DNA of 64,000 bases from Stenotrophomonas geniculata ATCC 19374 = JCM 13324. Its GTDB lineage: Bacteria > Pseudomonadota > Gammaproteobacteria > Xanthomonadales > Xanthomonadaceae. This document shows positions 31,155-40,322 of this stretch, piece by piece. The DNA lies in assembly GCF_001431625.1 (NCBI RefSeq), contig NZ_LLXT01000102.1, positions 58,219-122,218 on the forward strand, read 5' to 3'. Each line of letters begins with the position of its first letter. Within the stretch, counting starts at the first letter, position 1. A program made the position numbers and the translations under genes. The notes under the pieces are model-generated. The model had not been told where the DNA came from, did not search any database, and saw only the letters and a list, made by a program, of their open reading frames with translations.

Positions 31155-32183
31155 TCATGCGGGGTATGTGTTCCCGCTCAGCGCCTGTTCCACCCGCTGT
31201 TCCAGCGCGTCTGCATCATGGCCGCGTTTGCCCTGCAGGCTGAGATACAGCGAAAGCGGGTCAACCACATCGCCGATGCTGGTGAATGCCGGCGGATAGG
31301 CCCAGATCTGCAGCCGTGCGCTCTGGACGCAGTCCGGGCCGGGCATGGGAAGTGCACCCAGCAACCGCCACGCATCGATGTGCAGCGCGCGGGTGCCGCC
31401 GATCGCGGGCGGTGACGTGTCAGCAAGCGCATCGAGGCCCGCCGTCGGCGCCGGGTGCCCGGCATCGCGGAGCGCCTCGGCGGTCGGGCCCCAGCAGACA
31501 TCCACTTCCTTCAGGATGGGGGAACGCAGGAACGGCTGCGCCCTGGCCCAGACCTCGTCGCGGTTGCCGGCCAGCTTCAGGAAGCGCTCGCGGCCACCGG
31601 TGGAGCGTTCAACCAGGCCGCGACCAACCAGTTCGGCAGACAGGCGCGACGCCGTCATCGAGGTGTAGCCGGCGGCAGCACTGATCTCGCGCGGCGACCA
31701 CCAGCGCGACTGGCCGCTCAGCAGCACGTGGATCAGCACGGCCTGCGCCGAAGGCAGCAGCGAGATGGCCTTCTTCTCATGATCAGGGTCGTCGCGGAAC
31801 TCAATGGCCAGGCTGGGCGCGAACAACTGGGTGTGTGGGACGACGAAGTCGATGTGGTTCTCGACCAGGAAGCGGCGCTGGGTCGGCGTGAGATAGGGCG
31901 AGACGTACAGCACCAGTGCATTCGCAGCAGAGCGCAGGCAGCGTACATCCTGGATCACACGGGTGCTGGATTCGCCGGGCTCGCGGGCCACGGCGAGCAT
32001 GGCGGGGGTTTCCCCGTACAGCATCAGTCCGGCGAGGTGGTAGCGCGATGCCATTGCGTGGGGAATGGCGTGCAATGAAGCAAGTGGATGCACTGCCGAG
32101 GCCAGCCCGGGGAGAATCCTGCGCAGGTACCGCTGCGCGTCAGCGACCAGGTCGGTCAGGCCGGTGCGAACTGCCGTCGTCAT
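31155..32183 (-). CDS. Winged-helix protein, AbiEi/MarR-like
   Basis: 342 residues from MTTAVRTGLTDL (AAGGGAAG ribosome site; ATG 32183). A central helix-turn-helix is visible: WWSPREISAAAGYTSMTASRLSAELVGRGLVER, followed by a GGRERFLKLAG wing. The rest, with LHIDAWRLLGALPMPG and DPLSLYLSLQGKRGHDADALEQRVEQAL, recalls AbiEi-type proteins. No nucleotidyltransferase toxin partner is next to it. Probably an orphan regulator; function not known. Confidence 0.6.
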   Translation of the reverse strand: MTTAVRTGLTDLVADAQRYLRRILPGLASAVHPLASLHAIPHAMASRYHLAGLMLYGETPAMLAVAREPGESSTRVIQDVRCLRSAANALVLYVSPYLTPTQRRFLVENHIDFVVPHTQLFAPSLAIEFRDDPDHEKKAISLLPSAQAVLIHVLLSGQSRWWSPREISAAAGYTSMTASRLSAELVGRGLVERSTGGRERFLKLAGNRDEVWARAQPFLRSPILKEVDVCWGPTAEALRDAGHPAPTAGLDALADTSPPAIGGTRALHIDAWRLLGALPMPGPDCVQSARLQIWAYPPAFTSIGDVVDPLSLYLSLQGKRGHDADALEQRVEQALSGNTYPA

Positions 32184-32392
32184 CTCGTACTTCCCTTGCG
32201 GCGGCACGTCCGGAGGGTCGGAACCCGGCCACATCGCCACATTCAGTGGTGAACCTGGAGACGGGTGTGCAGCGTCGGGGCGCGTGGCGATCCATGCGGT
32301 CCTGCTCCTTAGCCGTCATGACATCAAGTGTTGCCGGGAACCTTGGAGATTCCGTCGAAAAACGATGGAGATTGGGTGGAGGTGGTGTGCAT

Positions 32393-32425
32393 CGTGGCCG
32401 GCGGACTCCCCTTCCGCCGGCCACG
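32393..32425 (-). terminator. Terminator after the large TonB receptor gene
   Basis: Thirteen-bp perfect stem (CGTGGCCGGCGGA with its complement) and 7-nt loop, 17 bp after the receptor stop; no T-run. Confidence 0.6.
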
Positions 32426-32441
32426 AGCACGGACATGCCCG

Positions 32442-35276
32442 TCAGAAGCGCTGGGAGTACTTCACGTACACGGTGCGGCCGATATCGAAGCCGCCGTAGT
32501 AGGGGAAGGAGCTGGACGGCTTGGAGAACATGATCGGGCCCTGGTGGTTGAACACGTTGTTCGAACCCAGCGCCACGGTACCGTCCCACGGCAGCTTGTA
32601 GCTGACCTGGATGTCATGGAAGGCATTGGAGCCCACCTTGCGCAGGGCATCCGGTTCTCCGTAGGCGTAGCGATCGGGCAGCGAGCACGGTCGGTTCGGC
32701 ACGCAGCTTTCGGCCATGCCGGAGTAGTAGCGCACCGTGTACTGCGTGCTGAAGTTGCCAAGCTGCCAGTTCACACCCAGGTTCGAGCGCAGGCGGAAGA
32801 TGCCCGGCCGGCCGATCCGGCCCATCATGATGGTGTCGCCGGCCGAGTTCTGGTTCTCCTCGTCGTACTTGGAGACATAGCTGTTCTGCAGGTCGATGGT
32901 GAAGCGGCCGAACGAGAACTCGGGCAGGCGGTAGTGGATGCCCAGGTCCCAGCCTTCGGTTTCCATCGAGCCCAGGTTGGCCAGGCCGTAGAACATGCTG
33001 GTGATGTGGCCATCGCCAGCGCGCTTGATGCTGCCACAGCGCGAGGAATTGCCCAGCACGTAGCAGTCACGCAGGATGCGGTCGACGCTGTCCTCGATGA
33101 TCATGTTGGTGATCTTGTAGCTGTACCAGTCGAGGTTGATGTCCAGGCCATCGACCCAGCGCGGGCTCCAGACCACGCCCACGGTCTTGCTCTTGGACTC
33201 TTCCGGTCGCAGCTTCGCGTTGGAGCCGGTGGTGAATTCGTCGGGCGTGGCACACGGATAGCTGGCACAGGGCTTCAGGCTCTGGTTCAGCTGCTGGTAG
33301 CCCAGCGGGACGCCGGCAGCGTTGCAGGCAGCGTTGCCGTTGACGCTGTTGGTGGCGCCGGTGCCGCAGGGATCGACATAGGTTTCGAAGCTGGTCCCCA
33401 TTCCACCATACAGGTCGGAGATGCTCGGCGCGCGGAAGCCTTCGGCGAAGGTGCCGCGGATCATCAATTCCTCGATCGGGCGCCAGGCGAAGCTGGCCTT
33501 GGAATTGGTGGTATTGCCGAAATTGCTGTAGTCGGAATAGCGCGTGGCCAGGTTCACGGTCAGTTCCTTGGCGAACGGCAGGTCACGCAGCACCGGCACG
33601 TTCACTTCGGCGAAGAACTCATTGAGGCTGTACTCACCCGAGGTGGTGGACGCGCCCAGCGCCGTGCTCTGGCGCGACTGGGCAAAGGCGTCGGGCACGA
33701 AGCGGCCTTCTTCCTTGCGGTATTGGTAACCCAGAGCGACGGACAGGTCACCGGCAGGCAGTTCGATCACTGGCCCGGAGATATTGGCGAAATAGCTGCG
33801 GGTCTTGGTGATGCCGGTATCGTTGAACGTCGGGAACAAGAAGCGCTGCAGTTCGGGATCGGAGAGAGAGCCAGCCCCCGCGACACCGTATGGCAGCAAA
33901 GGATTCCAGGCCAGGCAGCCCGTGACCGGCGATGCCGCCGTGCCACACCGGGCCACACCGTTGGCATCGAGGTAGGAGGGCCCCAATGCCTGCCGGGAAG
34001 CGATCAGGCTCATGTCGCCACGGCCTGTTTTTGTGACTTCATTGCGGTTGAACAGCGCACCGACTTCCCAGTCGTACGTCTTGGCGCCCAGTTCGAAGTA
34101 GCCGGACAGGCTTGGTGCAATGCGCAGCGACTTCAGCTTGCTTTCGGTCGTGCGCGGCACTTCCCACAGGCGGCGATTGAACGCGATGCCGTGGTCGAGC
34201 GGATTGAATACGCTGGCTGCGTCCAGGGGCGTGCCGAACTTGGTCGACTGGTACGGGTAGCCCGCGATCTGCTGGTCGGTGGTGCGCTCGTTGTAGCCGA
34301 TGTCGGCGGCGAACTTGATCTGGTCGCTCAGCGCGTAGTCCGTGCTGAGGAACAGCGAGCGACGCTCGATGCCGGTCTGCAGGTGCATCTGGTCGTTGCC
34401 GTTGGCGAACTCGGCCGGCGTGATCGGGTGGTAGTCGTTCGGATTCTTCGGGTCGCCGCCACGGTTGAGCGTCTTGAACACCGCGTCACCGGTGTTGCAC
34501 TTGTAGAGCGCCGGGTCGCACCACGAACCGTTCTGGCTGATGTTGCTCCAGTCCGCGCCCGGGTAATTGGGGCCGGCGCCGCCGTACCGGGAGAACTCGC
34601 GGTCGCGGGCAAATACCGGATCCGACTTCTGGTATTCCAGTGCGAGGGTGTATCCGCCACGTTCTCCACGGGCGCCGGTCACCAGCGAGAACGTGCTGTC
34701 CTTGCCATCGCCCTGGCTGAACTGCCCGTGCTGCATGGACACTTCCAGCCCTTCGTAGTTCTTGCGGGTGATGATGTTGACCACGCCAGCGATCGCATCC
34801 GAACCGTACAGCGAGGAGGCGCCGTCCTTCAGGACATCGATGCGTTCCACCGCGCTCATCGGAATCTGGCTGAGATCCTGCAGGCCGCTGGTGGTCGCAC
34901 CGAGGCGCTTGCCATTGACCAGCACCAGCGTGCGCGTGGCGCCCAGATTACGGATGTCGACGTAGTAACCGCCGACATTTTCACCGGACGACAATGCGCG
35001 TGCGCGGGAGATCGCCGGCGCGCCCGTAGACGTCAGGTTCTGCAGCAGGTCGGCGATCGTGGTGAAGCCCTGCTGCTCGATCATCGTGCGGGTGATGGCG
35101 ATGATCGGCTGCTGCGTTTCGATATCCACGCTGCGGATGGCAGAGCCGGTAACCTGGATGCGATCGAGGTTCTTCGGCGTCTTGTCGCCGTCGTCCTGCG
35201 CATGCGCGGCCGGTGACCAGGCGGCGGCCAGGGCCGTGCCCACTGCCAGGGAAAGCAGGGTGTACTTGTAATGCAT
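32442..35276 (-). CDS. TonB-dependent outer-membrane receptor
   Basis: 944 residues with a signal peptide (MHYKYTLLSLAVGTALAAAW...AHA). Plug domain from about residue 35: IQVTGSAIR, TIADLLQNLTSTG, ERIDVLKDGASSLYGSDAIAGVVNIITRK; a 22-strand barrel follows and ends in an aromatic residue (YVKYSQRF). The GSAIR start and long extracellular loops with paired cysteines put it in the Xanthomonad receptor group often used for plant or peptide-type substrates rather than classical siderophores (knowledge of the family; substrate not determined). No Fur-like box is obvious upstream. Confidence 0.92.
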   Translation of the reverse strand: MHYKYTLLSLAVGTALAAAWSPAAHAQDDGDKTPKNLDRIQVTGSAIRSVDIETQQPIIAITRTMIEQQGFTTIADLLQNLTSTGAPAISRARALSSGENVGGYYVDIRNLGATRTLVLVNGKRLGATTSGLQDLSQIPMSAVERIDVLKDGASSLYGSDAIAGVVNIITRKNYEGLEVSMQHGQFSQGDGKDSTFSLVTGARGERGGYTLALEYQKSDPVFARDREFSRYGGAGPNYPGADWSNISQNGSWCDPALYKCNTGDAVFKTLNRGGDPKNPNDYHPITPAEFANGNDQMHLQTGIERRSLFLSTDYALSDQIKFAADIGYNERTTDQQIAGYPYQSTKFGTPLDAASVFNPLDHGIAFNRRLWEVPRTTESKLKSLRIAPSLSGYFELGAKTYDWEVGALFNRNEVTKTGRGDMSLIASRQALGPSYLDANGVARCGTAASPVTGCLAWNPLLPYGVAGAGSLSDPELQRFLFPTFNDTGITKTRSYFANISGPVIELPAGDLSVALGYQYRKEEGRFVPDAFAQSRQSTALGASTTSGEYSLNEFFAEVNVPVLRDLPFAKELTVNLATRYSDYSNFGNTTNSKASFAWRPIEELMIRGTFAEGFRAPSISDLYGGMGTSFETYVDPCGTGATNSVNGNAACNAAGVPLGYQQLNQSLKPCASYPCATPDEFTTGSNAKLRPEESKSKTVGVVWSPRWVDGLDINLDWYSYKITNMIIEDSVDRILRDCYVLGNSSRCGSIKRAGDGHITSMFYGLANLGSMETEGWDLGIHYRLPEFSFGRFTIDLQNSYVSKYDEENQNSAGDTIMMGRIGRPGIFRLRSNLGVNWQLGNFSTQYTVRYYSGMAESCVPNRPCSLPDRYAYGEPDALRKVGSNAFHDIQVSYKLPWDGTVALGSNNVFNHQGPIMFSKPSSSFPYYGGFDIGRTVYVKYSQRF

Positions 35277-35523
35277 TTGGCTCTCTCCAAATCCAGTTGA
35301 ATGGGTTTCCGCATAGCTGCGTGGAAACCGATCTGAAACTCCGCTGTGCGGAATCGGAAGGAACCTAACATTCCGTTTACAACTCGATTACGTTATGGAC
35401 GCGTTATCGTCGCGCGCTGGATACAGCGTTCATGCACAAGCCATGCACGAAACCGCGACGCGCACCGGGGGTGCCCTGCTTCAGTCTGGCTGCGGGCCGA
35501 TGACAGACTCCAGGAGACATCCG

Positions 35524-35634
35524 ATGAATACCCCCGGTAAACCAAAACCCACGTGGAAGCAGTGGCATGTGCTGTTGCTGGTGCTTGCCATCGCACTGCT
35601 GGTGGCGCTGATCATCGTCATTGCGCCCTGGTGA
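35524..35634 (+). CDS. Small single-pass membrane peptide
   Basis: 36 residues, MNTPGKPKPTWKQWHVLLL then a hydrophobic helix to the end (IIVIAPW). CAGGAGA ribosome site 7 bp upstream. Too short for most gene callers but has a good start, a good site and a clean membrane segment. Function unknown. Confidence 0.55.
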   Translation: MNTPGKPKPTWKQWHVLLLVLAIALLVALIIVIAPW

Positions 35635-35830
35635 ATCGTGGGCGTTCTGCTCAGACGCCGTGAACGCGGAAATGCGATGGGATGAAGGAGTCAGGACGCG
35701 TTGAGGGTGGTGATGCATGCATCAATTCGTACTCACCCAACCGGCACATTCAAACCTCCACAGTGATCCCGAAGGCAACGCACTCGCGCTGTCATTCCCC
35801 ATAGACCATCGAGCACACAGGAGCGATTCC

Positions 35831-36214
35831 ATGAGCACCCAGTCCACCATCGAACATCGCCTCAACGACCTGATCGAGATTGCCCGGGACGGAAAGTCGT
35901 TCTACGAAGAAGCTGCGACCAAGGTGAAGGATGCCGAACTGTCGGCCCTGTTCACCCGCATTGCCGGCGTCAAGGGCCGCATCGTCGCCGCGTTGAGCAG
36001 TTCGGTCGCCGCCAGCGGCGGCAAGCCCGCCGAGCACGGCACCATGGTCGGGTCGATGCAGCAGTTCTACGGCAAGGTGCGCGCTGCATTCGGCGACACC
36101 AACTATGGTTACGTGGCCGAGCTGGAAGAGTCGGAAGACCGGCTGCTTGGCGCGTTCAAGGACGTGCTGAAGGACAACGAACTGCCGCCGGCCGTGCGCC
36201 AGGAAGTCACCTAG
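35831..36214 (+). CDS. PA2169-family (DUF2383) four-helix bundle protein, C-terminally truncated
   Basis: 127 residues from MSTQSTIEHRLNDLIEIARDG, matching PA2169/DUF2383 ferritin-like bundles (FYEEAATKVKDAELSALFTRIA). The frame stops at a TAG (36212-36214) but continues in frame for 22 more sensible codons (LLPEVQECHNVMRARKHAMK) to a TGA at 36281-36283, the usual family end. So a nonsense mutation or sequencing error removes the last helix. Stress-related, function poorly known. Confidence 0.75.
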   Translation: MSTQSTIEHRLNDLIEIARDGKSFYEEAATKVKDAELSALFTRIAGVKGRIVAALSSSVAASGGKPAEHGTMVGSMQQFYGKVRAAFGDTNYGYVAELEESEDRLLGAFKDVLKDNELPPAVRQEVT

Positions 36215-36368
36215 CTGCTGCCCGAAGTGCAGGAATGCCACAACGTGATGCGGGCGCGCAAGCACGCCATGAAGGCGGCCTGACGATCATCGGCGGCCTT
36301 CTCCCCGGGGCCGCCACGGTCGGGGCAGCGTGGCTGCCCCGGCCAACTTCGTAATCCGCGCTCCAGCG

Positions 36369-37859
36369 TCATCGCTGTGCGGGACTACGGCCCAGCAGCA
36401 ACACCGCAAGGCTGGCCAGCAGCGCGGCAATGGCCGATGTCCACAGTGCACTGGCAAATCCGTGGCTGTAGATCGCCTGTGCGAAGGCCATGTTGCGCGC
36501 ACCGGTGAAGGTGCCGGTAGCGATCGCATCGGCCATCGACAGTACATCGCGCGCGGGAACCACAGCTGACAGTGCGTTGCGGACGCCCAAGGTCAAGGCG
36601 CTGGACAGCACGGTGAATCCGAGCAGGATGCCGACAAAGCGCGTGGTCGCGCTGATGCCGGAGGCCATGCCGGCCCGCTCGCGCGGTGCCGCGCCGATGA
36701 TGGCTTTGGATGTCTCGCCATTGAGGATGCCGCCGCCGGCACCGATCACCACCATTGTGACGAATGCCAGCCACGGCAGATGCTGCCACGCAGCCAGTCC
36801 GGCCACGGCATTGCCCGCGGCCGTGGTCGACAGCCCGATCGCCAGCACCGCCGGACTGTTCAGATGGCGACCGAGCCGGCGGCCCACGCTGGGAAACAGC
36901 AGCATCGCCGCAGCGAACGGGAGCATGCCGGCACCCGCAGCCAGTACGCCCAGGCCGATGCCGTTCTGCAGGTACTGCGGCAGCATCGACGCCATCACCT
37001 GTGCGCTGACCGAATAGCCGACCATGGCAATGAGTGCGCCGACGAAACGTGGACTGGCCAGCAGCCCGGGATCGACCATGGGATGTGACCGTGCCCGTTC
37101 AACGAGGACGAAGGCGGCGGCCATGATGATGGCCAGGCGCAGCCCGCCCAGCGCCGGCGCCGATGACCATCCTATTGCCAGTCCTTCGACCAGGAAGAAC
37201 ACGATGCCGAAGATGGCAACGCTGAAGGTGATGATGCCGGGCGGGTCGAGCGGGCGGACCGCGCTGTCGGACGACTCGGGTATCCAGCGCAGCGTGCCGT
37301 AGCCGAGCAGGCCCAGGAACGGCAGGATCGCAATGAACACCGCGCGCCAGCCCCAGAGCGCGGACAGCAGGCCGCCGATCAGTGGCGAGAGCACCATCAT
37401 CACGCCCATGGCTGTGCCCCAGAACGCCCATGCGGTGTCTTTGGCGGCCCCCTGGTGGTAGGTGTGGCCGATGATCGACAGCGAGGGCGCCAGCAGGAAA
37501 GCAGCACCGATGCCCTGCAGTGCCCGCGCGAGGTAGAGCAGGGTGGCACCGGGCGCCAGTGCACAGAGCAGAGAAGTGAGGGCGAACAGGCTGATGCCGA
37601 TCAGCAGCACCCGGCGGCGGCCGTAGCGGTCGGCGACAACACCGGCGGGCAGCAGCAGTGAGGTGAAGGACAGGATGTAGGCACTGATCACCCACTCGAT
37701 ATCGGCGAATCCGGCGTGAAGGTCACGCGCGATGCTGGGCAGTGCGACCGCGACGGCATTGGTCTCCAGCACGGTCATCGTGCAGCCCAGCGAGGCCACC
37801 AGCAGGGTCGCGTCAGGCAGCGTGTGCCGTGCAGGCGAAGAGGGAGGGGAGGGCGACAC
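36369..37859 (-). CDS. MFS multidrug exporter, DHA2 type (14 TMS)
   Basis: 496 residues from a GTG. MFS signatures: GVVADRYGRRRVLLIG between helices 2 and 3, ARALQGIGAAFLLAPSLSIIG (motif C-like region), and MTVLETNAVAVALPSIARDL at helix 1, the DHA2 D1-like motif with Glu-Thr-Asn. Fourteen helices can be counted. Exports drugs or toxic compounds by proton antiport. Divergent from a LysR regulator across a 17-bp palindrome. Confidence 0.88.
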   Translation of the reverse strand: MSPSPPSSPARHTLPDATLLVASLGCTMTVLETNAVAVALPSIARDLHAGFADIEWVISAYILSFTSLLLPAGVVADRYGRRRVLLIGISLFALTSLLCALAPGATLLYLARALQGIGAAFLLAPSLSIIGHTYHQGAAKDTAWAFWGTAMGVMMVLSPLIGGLLSALWGWRAVFIAILPFLGLLGYGTLRWIPESSDSAVRPLDPPGIITFSVAIFGIVFFLVEGLAIGWSSAPALGGLRLAIIMAAAFVLVERARSHPMVDPGLLASPRFVGALIAMVGYSVSAQVMASMLPQYLQNGIGLGVLAAGAGMLPFAAAMLLFPSVGRRLGRHLNSPAVLAIGLSTTAAGNAVAGLAAWQHLPWLAFVTMVVIGAGGGILNGETSKAIIGAAPRERAGMASGISATTRFVGILLGFTVLSSALTLGVRNALSAVVPARDVLSMADAIATGTFTGARNMAFAQAIYSHGFASALWTSAIAALLASLAVLLLGRSPAQR

Positions 37860-37936
37860 CGGTCACTCGCACGAAGGGAGGACCGCCATTCCAGCAATGA
37901 TCGGTGTTTGTTTCATTCTCGGTGTTTTCTGGTTAC

Positions 37937-37953
37937 GTTAGCTTGAACCTAAC
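37937..37953. promoter_or_regulatory. LysR-type operator between MFS and LysR genes
   Basis: GTTAG-N7-CTAAC, an inverted repeat containing the T-N11-A spacing of LysR boxes, in the divergent intergenic region. Confidence 0.55.
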
Positions 37954-37965
37954 GAAATGCCGCCC

Positions 37966-38871
37966 ATGGAACGCCGTCACCTGGAGTACTTCGTCACCTT
38001 GGCCGAGGAACTGCACTTCGGTCGCGCGGCCCTGCGGCTGGGGATCGCCACTCCCACGCTGAGCGTGCAGATCCAGGACATCGAGCGTCGCCTCGGCACG
38101 CGCCTGTTCGACCGCGGCCGGCGCGAAGTGCTGCTGACCTCCGCAGGCGAGGTGTTCCTGGCGGAAGCCCGCGATGTGCTGCGCCGGTTCGAACAGGCCG
38201 AAACCCTGGGCCGGCGCGCCGGGCGGGGTGAGATCGGCAAGATCGAGATCGGCTACGTCGGCTCGGCGCTGTATGCCGGTGCGTTGCAGGATCAGCTCAG
38301 CCGGTTCCGCAGCCGCTACCCGGGCGTGGAACTGCAGGTGAGCGAATGGCCGATGGGCGAGCTCCCGCAGCTGCTGCAGGAAGGCCGGGTGGATGTGGTG
38401 TTCTGCCGGCCTCCGATGGATGTACCCGACAGTTTCGGCGAACACACCCTGGTCGAAGACCAGTTCTGCGTGGCCCTGCCGGAAACCCATCCGCTGGCGC
38501 AGGCCCGCGCGCCGGTACAGCCGGCGTCATTGGCCCGGGAAAGCTTCGTCATGCCGGAGCAGCCGGTGGGCGCAATGGAAGTCGGGCGCCGCGGCGGGTT
38601 CATTCCACGTATCCGTTCCCAGCCCGGGCATCTGGCGGCGGTGTTGGCCGAGGTGTCGGTCGGCGTTGGTTCAGTGGCGATCGTGCCATCGGTACTGCAA
38701 CGCACGCTGGTGCTGCCCGGAATGATCTATCTGCCACTGGCCGGCCCCACCATCGTCTCGACCATCGCTGTGCAGTACCGGCGGGCGGAGACCTCGCCTG
38801 TGGTGCGACGGCTGATCGAGCAGGTGAAGGAGACGCCGTGCCGGCGCATCGACATGTTGCCCCTGGCCTGA
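37966..38871 (+). CDS. LysR-family regulator
   Basis: 301 residues from MERRHLEYFVTLAEELHFGR (an ATG three codons earlier is also possible). HTH AALRLGIATPTLSVQIQDIERRLG and an effector-binding domain with GEIGKIEIGYVGSALY. Divergent to the DHA2 exporter and very likely its regulator. An 8-bp inverted repeat at 38882-38915 after the stop may be its terminator. Confidence 0.9.
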   Translation: MERRHLEYFVTLAEELHFGRAALRLGIATPTLSVQIQDIERRLGTRLFDRGRREVLLTSAGEVFLAEARDVLRRFEQAETLGRRAGRGEIGKIEIGYVGSALYAGALQDQLSRFRSRYPGVELQVSEWPMGELPQLLQEGRVDVVFCRPPMDVPDSFGEHTLVEDQFCVALPETHPLAQARAPVQPASLARESFVMPEQPVGAMEVGRRGGFIPRIRSQPGHLAAVLAEVSVGVGSVAIVPSVLQRTLVLPGMIYLPLAGPTIVSTIAVQYRRAETSPVVRRLIEQVKETPCRRIDMLPLA

Positions 38872-38926
38872 GCGCCGCGCGGCAGGTGGACGATTGCTAC
38901 ACTTGCGCCACCTGCATTCGCATTCG

Positions 38927-39001
38927 ATGGACATCATGAACAACGGGAACGGTCCGCAGACAGTTCGCTGAGCCGCAACAACGATGCAGACGTTGTTGCG
39001 G
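38927..39001 (+). promoter_or_regulatory. Leader peptide and attenuator hairpin of the cmlA-like gene
   Basis: A short ORF (38927-38971, MDIMNNGNGPQTVR; or from the inner ATG at 38936) is followed at once by an 11-bp perfect stem (38973-38983 with 38991-39001, loop ATGCAGA). The exporter start lies 69 bp further on. In cmlA/cat genes chloramphenicol-stalled leader translation opens such hairpins; the same is inferred here. Confidence 0.45.
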
Positions 39002-39069
39002 TGATCATCCCTGCGATGCACGCGAAGTGGATGGATCACCGCCGGATTCACTCTGGGCGGAGACTCCCC

Positions 39070-40257
39070 ATGTTCAATCGACAGGCCCCGCGTTGGGCCG
39101 ACCCGCTGCCATCGGCCATTGTGCTGATGGCGCCGTTCGACCTCCTGGCCTCGCTGGCCATGGATATCTATCTTCCTGTGGTGCCGGTGATGCCGCGGGC
39201 ACTGCAGACATCACCGACGGTGGTGCAGCTGACGTTGAGCATCTACCTGCTGGTGCTCGGCCTGGGCCAGTTGCTGTTCGGCCCGTTGTCCGACCGCATC
39301 GGGCGGCGGCCGGTCCTGTTGCTGGGGGCGTTGCTGTTCGCGCTTTCGTCGTTTGCGCTGGCCATGTCCAGCAGCGGCGCAGCATTCCTGGCCTGGCGAA
39401 CCGTACAGGCGGTGGGGGCGTCGGCGGCATTGGTGGCGACCTTTGCCACGGTCCGTGACGTGTATGCCGATACACCCGAAGGTGCGTCGCTGTATGGGCT
39501 GTTCGCCTCGATGCTGGCCTTCGTGCCGGCACTGGGACCGATCCTCGGCGCACTGCTGGCAGGCGCGGTTGGCTGGCGCGCGATCTTCGTTCTGCTCGGC
39601 GCACTGGGCATGATCGCCGGCATGCGCGCGGTACGGCATTGGCAGGAAACCCGCCCGCGGTGCCATGACGCGTCGCGACCGGCGGTACGACGCATCCTCG
39701 GCAGCGGCGCGTTCTGGGTCTACACGCTGGGCTTCAGTGCGGGCATGGGCACGTTCTTCGTGTTCTTCTCGGTCGCGCCCCGGCTGCTGGTCGGGCGCAT
39801 GCAGTACTCGCCCCTGTCGTTCAGCCTTGCCTTCGCCACGGTGGCGCTGGTGATGATCGTCACGGCGCGGATGGCGCACGTGTGCATTGCCCGCTGGAAC
39901 GTGCGCGGTACCTTCCTGCGCGGCCTGTGGGTGATGGTGGCCGGGGTGCTGCTGATGGCGTTGGCCGCAGCGTGGCCTCCCTCGTTCATCGCGGTGGTGC
40001 TGCCCATGTGGGGCATCGCGGTGGGGCTGGTGATGGTGGTTTCGGTGGCCGCAAGCGGCGCGCTGCGTGATTTCGCCGATGCGTCGGGTACGGCGGTGGC
40101 TCTGTACTACGCGGTGCAGAGCCTGATCGTGGCAGGCATCGGCACGCTGGTTACCCTGGTGCTGCCCGGCGATACCGTGTGGCCGCTGGTGGCCTACGGG
40201 TTGCTGCTGCCACTTGCCAGCCTGGCAGGTACCGCCGCGCTGCGGCACCGCACATAG
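39070..40257 (+). CDS. CmlA/FloR-like chloramphenicol efflux MFS transporter
   Basis: 395 residues from MFNRQAPRWADPLPSAIVLM with GGGCGGAG upstream. The N-terminal region matches CmlA closely by memory: APFDLLASLAMDIYLPVVPVM, FGPLSDRIGRRPVLLLG, VGASAALVATFATVRDVYAD, AFWVYTLGFSAGMGTFFVFFS. Twelve helices; drug:proton antiporter of the DHA1 group, probably giving phenicol resistance. A leader-peptide/hairpin region precedes it. Other Bcr/CflA-type substrates cannot be excluded. Confidence 0.85.
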   Translation: MFNRQAPRWADPLPSAIVLMAPFDLLASLAMDIYLPVVPVMPRALQTSPTVVQLTLSIYLLVLGLGQLLFGPLSDRIGRRPVLLLGALLFALSSFALAMSSSGAAFLAWRTVQAVGASAALVATFATVRDVYADTPEGASLYGLFASMLAFVPALGPILGALLAGAVGWRAIFVLLGALGMIAGMRAVRHWQETRPRCHDASRPAVRRILGSGAFWVYTLGFSAGMGTFFVFFSVAPRLLVGRMQYSPLSFSLAFATVALVMIVTARMAHVCIARWNVRGTFLRGLWVMVAGVLLMALAAAWPPSFIAVVLPMWGIAVGLVMVVSVAASGALRDFADASGTAVALYYAVQSLIVAGIGTLVTLVLPGDTVWPLVAYGLLLPLASLAGTAALRHRT

Positions 40258-40272
40258 CGCTGGATGGCGGGC

Positions 40273-40300
40273 AAAAAAGGGGCGGCCGCGAGGCCGCCCC
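40273..40300 (-). terminator. Intrinsic terminator of the autotransporter gene
   Basis: On the minus strand GGGGCGGCC and GGCCGCCCC pair over a 4-nt loop and are followed by six T. Also separates the convergent cmlA-like gene. Confidence 0.8.
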
Positions 40301-40322
40301 AACCCGTCAAGAGAACACGTGT

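Noticed and set aside
32328..35216. 962-codon plus-strand open frame
   Set aside because: Exact antisense of the TonB receptor gene; GC-rich third positions keep the opposite strand open.
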